Shown here one piece after another: positions 57,085 to 64,000 of a DNA stretch of 64,000 nucleotides. The translations under genes and the position numbers were made by a program. Every line of letters begins with the position of its first letter. Positions within the stretch are counted from its first letter, which is position 1. The notes under the pieces are model-generated. The model made no database searches, was not told the DNA's origin, and saw nothing but the letters and a program-made list of their open reading frames with translations. The stretch spans positions 540,466 to 604,465 of the forward strand of contig ML976695.1 in NCBI GenBank assembly GCA_010015655.1, given 5' to 3'. Source of the stretch: Bimuria novae-zelandiae CBS 107.79 (taxonomy: Eukaryota; Ascomycota; Dothideomycetes; Pleosporales; Didymosphaeriaceae).

Positions 57085-60000
57085 CTTTTTTTATATATTC
57101 CGTGCGCTCCTTAAGTGTCCTAGTAAAGTAAATAAGTACGTTATTAAGGTAAGTCGTATAGAATACATCTAGGTATTTATATAGTATTTTATTAATTAGC
57201 GTTTAGAACGTCGCAGGCGCGTTTATTAGTCTAAAGGGTATTACTTAGTAATTATATAGGCTATATTAAGTTCTAAACGTAGTTTTCTACTCGTGTCCCT
57301 TAGCTATTCTTATATAGTAATATCTATTACGTATATTAAATTTCGTAAACTACTTAGCCCCCTAGAGTCTATCTATTAGCTTTGTAATTAAGGATAATAG
57401 GTACTAATTCTTAATCGTGGCCTTATTTAGCTATTTATAATATATATAAAGCCGCAGCCTGCTATTCTTATTAGGTACCTAAAGTATAGGAAAAGCCGCT
57501 AGGCTTTAACTTTTTTAAATATATTATTTTACTAAGTTCTTCTTTAAGTAATCTTGTACTTCTTTTTCTTAGTTTATAGATATTAGTTATAATTATTTTA
57601 GGCGTAGCTTTATACATTTTACTAAAAGTATCTTATAATCTTATTTTTAGTATTTTAGTAGTTCCTCTCCTTTAATTTTTTTAAAAGTTCTATATACTCT
57701 TAGTATTTTAGTAAAATATTAGTAGCTTTTGCCTCTTCTCTTACGCCTAAGTATTTTACCTAAATTAGCCTTACTTAGCCTAGATTTTCTTTTATAACTT
57801 TTATAATCTTAGTAGCTAAAAGTCGTTTAGCCTGTCTTTTAACCTATCCTACTAGGGTATTTAAAGTTAATAGCTATATCTTTCGTAATTTGCGCATGTT
57901 AGTAAACTTTAGTATAAGTTTTTAGCTAAGTAGTATTTTCTTCTACTAGTTAATAATAGGGTTATATTTTAGAAGCTAATTATACTTAATAATTACTTTT
58001 ATACTTTTAAAATTTATTATCGTGAAGCTATGTTAGCTCTAGACTTTATCTAGGCTAATAGGTAATAGCGTTATTTTAAGGCGTAACTAGCCTTTGCTAT
58101 CCTTTGGATATCGTCCTATTTACTATTTTTATCTATACTAGTATTTTTTTATTTTGGTATGGCAGGTTATATTTCTCTACTATTTTTAGAGATATTAGAT
58201 ATCTAGTTACTCTAGGGTCTATTAGCACTATTACTTAGTAACTACTAATTATAACTTTTTTAGTTAGTTATAGGTTACTTGTGCCTGTTTTTACCCTCTT
58301 TACCTTTATAGTTACGCCTTTACTAGTAAGGTCTTTTGTCTAGTGGCGCTCTAGTTTTCTAATTTATTATTAGCTTGCTTAGCAGCGTCCTAGGAAGTCT
58401 TAGCCTGTCTTACCTAGGTTTATATAGCTTTATTTATTTTAAGGTCAGTTTTAGTCTTCTTTTATTACTTTTATTAAAGGATCTTATAGGTGCTTTTAGT
58501 ATTTTTAATTTGCTAGACCAATTCTTCCTTTTAGGGTTCTTTGTGTTTTTTATATCCTGCAAGTAGACATTGCTAAGATATTAGATCTTTATATAATAGT
58601 GTTATTTTTAATAGTACTACTTGTTCCTTTTAATATAGGTGTGCCAGGCAATCCCTGTTATAATCTAGCTATCTAATTTATTATAAGTAATTAGGGCTTA
58701 TGCCCTTTATCTATTAGTTTCTTATAGTTATTATTAATTCTGCGTTTATACCTTTAAAATACTAGCCTATAGCTTTTTTGTGTGCTTCGTATATTTAGCA
58801 TTTATTATTAAAGCACTTTTACTATTCTAGTTCCTTATAGTGTCGTAACTATTTATTAGAAAAGTGTTTATAGCAAGTTACTATTAATTTATAATTATTA
58901 ATGAACTTATAGTTAGGATTTCTTAGTAATATTACTACTAATTCCTTTTTTATCTTATGTAATCGACAATTTTCTTCATTGTAAAGAAACTAGGCTACCC
59001 GCTTATATTATTCCTAAATCCTAATTTACTATCTTAGTACTAGCATATTTCCTTAGTATTTTATAGTAATTTCATACGTTAAAGTAGTCCTTAGCCCCTT
59101 AAGCTTAATTTTTTATATGTAATTCTAGGGTATATGTATCTAACTATTACACACCTAATAGTTTCCTTCTACTAATTAGAGAAAAACCTCGTACTTATAT
59201 ACTATCCTCTATTCTGTTTCTTTTGGTATCTCTAAAACCTTAAGATCTATATTAGAGACGTTATCTTTATTTGTCTTTAGTAATATAGGTGTTAGTGTCT
59301 ATGGTATAGCTATTACTACTTAAATAATTTATGCTTTCTTACTTTGTCCTTTATTATTTTTTAAATAATTCTTTTAAAGGTAACCTTATTCTCTATATCC
59401 CAAGAATGCTTTTTCCTTAAAGCGTTATTTTTATTCTTAGTTATATAGTCTATACTTATAGTCCTTTTACTACTTTTTTAGTTTCTATTCTTAAGCTTTA
59501 TTAGCTATTATAATATCTCTATTATAGTCCTTTCGTAATTTTTAACTTTTTTTTAGTATTAAATTAGATGCGGTTTCCTTCTCGCTTTTTTAATTATTAT
59601 TTATATAGTTAGTTATTAATTTATATAGTCAGTCTTACAAGTTCCTCTAGGTTATCTACCTTATTATAGTAAGTAAGCTTATTCTTAACGCTTTTCTTTA
59701 GTCTATTATAGTAGGCTACCTAAAGTAGGGCGTTATCTTAATTAATTTTAGCTTGAAGGCGTCTAAACTTAGCTATATACGTACTAGCTAATTTTATTAA
59801 TTAAAGCCTTTATATCTTGCGTTTAGCTTATTATTTCTTATTAACTTTTTTAAATATAATCTAAATTTATTTCTTAAAAGATACTTAGTTTTTAAACACT
59901 TTCTTAGTTTTATTATTATATTCTAAGATATTAACTTCGTTTTCTAGGTAATTCTTAGTAAGGGATTAAAGCTATTTAGCTATCTTACCCTTTATATGCA

Positions 60001-60532
60001 TGCCTGCTACTAGGATTTTAAACTACTTAGTTTAAAAGGTATCTTTATTATATTAGTAGTACAGTTTTATATTTATAAGGAAAGTCTTAAGTCCTTCTTT
60101 TTTACCTTTATAAATTTTAGAAACCTTAAAGAATATTCTTCCTATAGTTATAGTAGCTAGGATATAAGCTATTAGCTTAGCTAGTTACTCCTTAAGCTAT
60201 TATATCTTATTAGTCTAATTAGCTAATACTATTATAGTATTTATAGTTAGTCTAGAAGTCGCACTTCTTATTAAGATTCTTACTATAATAGCTATTATAG
60301 CTATTTTTATTATCTCGAACCTTTAGGTAGTTAAAGTGTTATAAGGGCTTTACTTATCTAAACCTATTCTAGGTTAGGGGAAGATAGGTTAAGGGTGAAG
60401 CGCCTTATAGATATTTAGTAGTTAAAAGCTAGAAATAGCTATAAGGTAGGTTTAGAAATAATCTAATTCTATAATAAACTATAAAATAGCTGACTAGGAG
60501 ATTTACTAATCTATTATAAAAAATATACTTAT

Positions 60533-60787
60533 TGTTGAATGGGCTATACTAAGCCAAGCATATCGCGATATGATAGGGCTAGATAGTTGTACGATGGTAC
60601 GGGTGAGAAAAGGGTCTGGTATTCAAGTCTTGTCTATCTATTCTACGTACGGAGGAAAGGGGGTTATAAGGATTGATGCTCGCGCACGGTGACTATGGTC
60701 TGTGCCTTTGCCTGTGCGGTATTACATAACCATTGTCACCTGTCTTAAGACATCGCATTAGGTAGCTGCCCGTACTGCGTACGGACA
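60533..60787 (-). repeat. Candidate 5' LTR of the minus-strand gypsy element
   Basis: A more GC-balanced 255-bp island in AT-rich surroundings. On the minus strand it begins TGTCCGTACGCAGTACGG and ends GCCCATTCAACA, the TG...CA form of an LTR, and sits at the expected 5' side of the gypsy element. No partner copy is visible in the window, so the call rests on position and ends. Confidence 0.4.
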
Positions 60788-60939
60788 CTTATAGTATATT
60801 AAGTTAACTATTAGGAGTAGGAGAAGTATAGAGAAATTATTAAATTATATACTATTTATCTTAGTCCTTACTACTATCTAAATTACTATTATAGTCCTGC
60901 TAAGATCTCTTTCCTAGAGGTAGTTCTTAGGACTTGCTA

Positions 60940-62729
60940 TAAGCTAGCCCACCCGGATTCGAGTCACCCGGGGTTTCAACTCACCCCATCGCCACTCAGC
61001 ACCCTCACCAAAACACGACTTTTCTCGCCACCCACACTGCGCAAATGGACACCCGTGAAGAATCTATTCAAGCAGCCATCCGCGATCTCAATGCTGGTGT
61101 TTTCCAGAGTCAGAGAGCTGCTGCAAAGGCCTACAACATCCCTCAAGCTACGTTCTCGGCCCGCGTACGAGGCGCGCAGAACAGCCAAACCAGCCACGTA
61201 TACCAACAAAGATTGACTCTAGAGCAGGAGGACTTCCTCGTACAATGGATACTCGAAGAAGACGCACGAGCTTTTCCTCCCTCCCACGCACGCGCACGAG
61301 AAATGGCGAACCGAATCCTCCGGATGAATGGAGACCACAGACCCGTAGGCAAGCATTGGATGGCTGCCTTCCTTAAGCGTAACCCACGCGTCGCATCTGT
61401 TGTGGGTCGAAAGATTGAGGCTGCTCGAGCTGAGGGAGCAACGCCAGCACAGATACGCGCGTTCCTTGAGCTCTTTGAGAGGACTCGTACGAGGCTAGGC
61501 ATAAGGGCTGAGGATATATGGAATATGGATGAGACTGGGAAGGCCTTAGGTGTATGTGCTAACACTAGAGTGCTCGCATCTAGCCAGAAGAAGAAGGCTT
61601 ACCATCAGTCCCCAGAGAACCGCGAGTGGGCATCAATAATCGAGTGCGTGTCGGCTACAGGCAAGAAACTACGCTGTTCGGTTATATTCAAAGGGAAGAG
61701 CCTACAGAGCACTTGGTTTCCTGCGATAATTCCTGACTGGCTTTACACAACCTCGGAGAATGGCTGGACATCAAATGAGATAGGAGCTGAGTGGCTGCAG
61801 CGGGTATTCCTGCCCGAGACAGCTCCATCAGACGGTCGTTGGAGGATGCTGATCCTGGATGGCCACGGCAGCCACATCAACCTGGATTTCCTATGGGCAT
61901 GCAAACAGAATAAAGTCCATCTTCTGTTTCTACCTCCTCATTCTTCTCATGTCCTACAGCCTCTGGACCTCTCAGTATTCTCAGTCGTGAAGAGGTTCTA
62001 CCGGCAGCAAATCCAGGCACTCTCGTGGCTTGACGACGCAGCGCGTGTTAAAAAAGAGCGCTTTATTACAGCCTATTATCACGCACGAGAGCGCGCAATT
62101 ACTGAGAGAGTTATACGAGCAGGATGGGCTGCTGCTGGTATCTGTCCATTCAATATTGACCGGGTAGTCAACTCATCTCAGGTATCTCAAAGGCCTACCA
62201 CGCCACCTCGTCAGACTCAACCTCAACCTGCTCAGAGTTATCTCTCTACCCCTCACGGACCTCGTGAGGTTTTTGTAGCGCAACGACAGCTTCACAAGGA
62301 TGAGAATCTCGGGCGCAAGACCCACCAGTTCTTTGAAAAAGTCAGTAAGGTACTTAGAGCAGCAAATACACAAGCAGCACAGCTTAAAATAGAGAACAAA
62401 AGACTTAGCAGTCAACTTAAGGCTCTTAAGCCTCAGCAGCCACAAAAGAAAGTTCGTGTAAATTTAAATAAGCGCTTTGCAGAGATAGATACAATTATAG
62501 TTGCCATACAGGCCTTACAGCTTCTTAAGGCACAGCGCGATGTTAATGCTAAGGAAACAGCTGCAGAAAGAAGAGCAACGGAAACAGCAGCTCGAACGCT
62601 TTAGTCTATGTGTATAGAGTGGCAATTGTAATGGTGTTGAGAGAATAAACTTGATTTTTCATGTGGATGGGTGATTCGAGTCAGTTGAGTTGGAACCCCG
62701 GGTGACTCGAATCCGGGTGGGCTAGCTTA
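60940..62729 (+). mobile_element. Fot/pogo transposon, copy 2, intact
   Basis: TA at 60940-60941 and 62728-62729 flank 1786 bp. TIRs of about 41 bp begin AGCTAGCCCACCCGGATTCG and differ at one position before diverging. The outer eight bases AGCTAGCC are the same as in the copy at 3831-5625, and both have ACCAAAACACGAC just inside. A doubled motif (GAGTCACCCGG, then AACTCACCCC) lies inside the TIR. Composition is balanced in contrast to the AT-rich flanks. Confidence 0.93.
61045..62604 (+). CDS. Fot/pogo transposase, full length, 519 aa
   Basis: An uninterrupted frame filling the element. N-terminal psq-type HTH at about 1-50 (RAAAKAYNIPQATFSARVRG), CENP-B HTH at about 60-140 (EEDARAFPPSHARAREMANR, GKHWMAAFLKRNPRVASVVG), then the DDE domain with catalytic Asp in NMDET, LILDGHGSH and LQPLD, the last two separated by 35 residues. 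The C-terminal 120 residues are a Gln/Lys-rich coil (RLSSQLKALKPQQPQKKVRV). It should bind its TIRs and excise or insert at TA. It aligns with the copy at 3928-5520 along its whole length, but clearly as a diverged relative. No stop or frameshift is present, so it may be active or recently so. Confidence 0.95.
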   Translation: MDTREESIQAAIRDLNAGVFQSQRAAAKAYNIPQATFSARVRGAQNSQTSHVYQQRLTLEQEDFLVQWILEEDARAFPPSHARAREMANRILRMNGDHRPVGKHWMAAFLKRNPRVASVVGRKIEAARAEGATPAQIRAFLELFERTRTRLGIRAEDIWNMDETGKALGVCANTRVLASSQKKKAYHQSPENREWASIIECVSATGKKLRCSVIFKGKSLQSTWFPAIIPDWLYTTSENGWTSNEIGAEWLQRVFLPETAPSDGRWRMLILDGHGSHINLDFLWACKQNKVHLLFLPPHSSHVLQPLDLSVFSVVKRFYRQQIQALSWLDDAARVKKERFITAYYHARERAITERVIRAGWAAAGICPFNIDRVVNSSQVSQRPTTPPRQTQPQPAQSYLSTPHGPREVFVAQRQLHKDENLGRKTHQFFEKVSKVLRAANTQAAQLKIENKRLSSQLKALKPQQPQKKVRVNLNKRFAEIDTIIVAIQALQLLKAQRDVNAKETAAERRATETAARTL

Positions 62730-63920
62730 GTCTTAACCTTTATGCGGGACTTCTCGCTTATGCGGGACTTTGTTACGTGATTGCTAACCTAAGCTGCCCC
62801 GCGCTTTTGTGTGTTCCTCTGGCGCGGTTATTCTGCCAACAATGACTCTCTTGGCGTAATTGTCTGGTTCTATTGTTCCTGTGCGGTTCGTGATCGTAAC
62901 AGTGAGAAACAGCCGACATCTAGAGGCTGTAGAAGGTGGCTCGTATGGGCAGGCATACAGAGACTGACAATCCTGTGTGTCCTACAGTACTCCTGGAACT
63001 GAGGGGTAGCATGGCTACTATAACCGTCTAGGATAAGTAGTCTCCAGGTGCCTACTATACGAAACTCTATGTACTAGTTAAAGTGCTATAACTAGTAAAG
63101 TACTAAGTTATTTATAGTCTACCTATTATTACTAACCACTATAATATAAGTAAGAGGTAAATTAATATACTAGCTAGCTTAATAGAGCTTACTAAATAAG
63201 ATAATAAAAAGTAATATAAATTAATTAGTTACGCAGATAGCTTTAATTGTTATAATTTAATTATAATTATTAGGTTATAAAAGTATAGACCTGCCTATAG
63301 TATTTAAGCTAGTAACTATTTTAAATATTAAGGCAAGCCCTATTATAAAGCTTATTTTATTAATATTATAAATATTTATATAAAGTATACTATATGTCTA
63401 GCGTATATCGTTTATAAACTTATACTAATTAAATTTTTTAATAAGATTCTTATAAAGCGCGCGCTAATTATTAAATTTTTTAATTTACTTAGTTTATAAG
63501 TTAAATTAAGTTTTAATAAAGCGCGATACCTAGTTCTTATTTATAAGTTATAAAATAAGAATTTAGCTATATATAATAAGTAAATAGTTAGCTATTTTAC
63601 GCACATTAATAATATAAGATAAAAAACTATATTAGTTAAAGTCTAAAATCTAGTCTACTAAAGCCTAATTTTTTTTATAAAGTATAGTTTTTATTTTTAG
63701 GCGTTAGCGACGCGTTAAGGATAGACACCGTAAAGGTAGTTTTAAAAAATTAATTAAGGAACGCTATATAGATAAGCTATATACTTAATACTAATAAGCT
63801 ATCTTATTTAAATCGCGTGTATTAATAAAGTAAGTCTACTTTTTTATAAGGGCTGTACAGGCTACTAGCGTTACAGCATAGCTAGTTGTATAGGACGTGT
63901 TGCGGAATCTTGGTAGGGCT
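62730..63920. other. AT-rich degraded repeat, with a doubled 13-bp motif at its left edge
   Basis: TTATGCGGGACTT occurs at 62740-62752 and again at 62758-62770 (period 18), resembling the doubled TIR motifs of the nearby Fot families, though no inverted partner was found. From about 63050 the sequence is very AT-rich with stops in all frames; no protein block is recognisable. Confidence 0.4.
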
Positions 63921-64000
63921 GCCGGGGTGACCAGGGATGCCGGATGACTAGTGGGAACACGTTAACGTGTTTCACCAGTCATTGAGCCACACCAGTCACT
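63921..64000. repeat. Head-to-head inverted ends around GTTAAC at window edge
   Basis: AACACGTTAACGTGTT (63956-63971) is a perfect 16-bp palindrome. Its arms extend as an imperfect inverted repeat of about 36 bp each (left GTGACCAGG...GGATGACTAGTGGG, right CACCAGTCATTGAG...ACCAGTCACT). It reads like the right end of one element and the left end of another meeting at a TA (63963-63964). Confidence 0.6.

Larger units (their letters stand above)
54000..60787 (-). mobile_element. Ty3/gypsy retroelement, RIP-degraded, split by a Fot element
   Basis: Minus-strand gypsy polyprotein in ruins. Reverse transcriptase lies at about 57090-57400 (readable as KTTFRT...VIPFRLINAPATF). The chain continues on the other side of the insertion at 55228-57082 with KYEFYVTKTKYLGFIIS and FTKEAKEAFKKLKTLF near 54800-55200, then RNase H ending LGTLNSAVNALSKKLD near 54480-54700. 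The 5' part with gag and protease remains would lie at 57.4-60.4 kb. A candidate 255-bp LTR is at 60533-60787. No clear integrase or second LTR is seen to the left, so that end is truncated or rearranged. Limits are approximate. AT content is extreme with stops at Gln/Trp sites. Confidence 0.75.
53893..63964. mobile_element. Possible TA-flanked composite bounded by related inverted ends
   Basis: The left end at 53895 (ACGTGTTTTATCACTCATCC...) and the reverse complement of the right end at 63962 (ACGTGTTCCCACTAGTCATCC...) share ACGTGTT and TCATCCGGC, and each is bordered by TA (53893-53894 and 63963-63964). The left end is followed by CACCCCACCAAAATCGACGCGAC, like the subterminal sequence of the two Fot copies. 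The arms agree only partly beyond the shared blocks. Everything between is AT-rich nested transposon sequence. Either an old Fot-type element was filled by later insertions, or two separate elements of one family lie here. Confidence 0.35.

Noticed and set aside
58375..58566. Leu/Phe-rich 63-codon frame that looks like a membrane protein
   Set aside because: It is an artefact of T-rich, RIP-degraded gypsy sequence read on the wrong strand.
1..64000. CRISPR arrays, rRNA genes, or bacterial-type operons
   Set aside because: None seen: genes have spliceosomal introns, and the repeats are transposon ends or short tandems.

Overview
The window is nuclear DNA of a filamentous ascomycete (Pezizomycotina). 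A Dothideomycete-like genome is my best guess, but no marker fixes the order. The evidence is short canonical introns (46-220 bp; GTAAGT/GTACGT-type donors, CTAAC/CTGAC branch sites), a Zn2Cys6 regulator, an Msn2/Seb1-type zinc-finger gene, an AsaB/GA4-desaturase-like gene, and AT-rich repeat blocks whose frames are broken by TAG/TAA at Gln and Trp positions, as repeat-induced point mutation (RIP) does.

Layout. About 1-5.6 kb is a decayed Ty3/gypsy chromovirus with a Cys-rich ORF on its opposite strand, followed by a Fot/pogo-type DNA transposon bounded by TA. About 6-53.8 kb is a gene island: a coiled-coil hypothetical, an AsaB-like oxidoreductase, an F-box protein, an MFS monocarboxylate-type permease, two small or secreted hypotheticals, dolichol kinase, an M1 aminopeptidase, a Mug190-like SMP/C2 protein, a TesB-like thioesterase, ribosomal protein eL36, a UBX protein with an 87-residue membrane protein fused to its 5' side by a stop/start overlap, a thioredoxin-PITH protein, a roughly 7 kb gene-poor stretch, the Msn2-like factor, Dph6 (diphthine-ammonia ligase with RidA domains), a 78-residue PPPY protein and a Zn2Cys6 transcription factor. 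About 53.9-64 kb is AT-rich nested transposons: a minus-strand gypsy element split by a RIP-degraded Fot element, an intact Fot/pogo element with a 519-residue transposase, and outer TIR-like ends that may bound the whole 10 kb.

How genes fit together. Most are housekeeping: translation (eL36, Dph6 acting on eEF2), N-glycosylation (dolichol kinase), peptide turnover (aminopeptidase), ubiquitin/Cdc48 and proteasome-linked factors (UBX, TXNL1-like thioredoxin-PITH, F-box) and membrane contact lipid transfer (Mug190-like). I see no secondary-metabolite cluster. Exon joins were worked out by hand from splice signals and reading frame. Each multi-exon coding sequence given here sums to a multiple of three.

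Most interesting: (1) the TAATG overlap joining a spliced small-protein gene to the UBX gene; (2) the thioredoxin-PITH protein whose active site has lost its first cysteine; (3) the possible 10 kb TA-flanked composite; (4) a doubled-motif design shared by TIRs of different Fot/pogo families.
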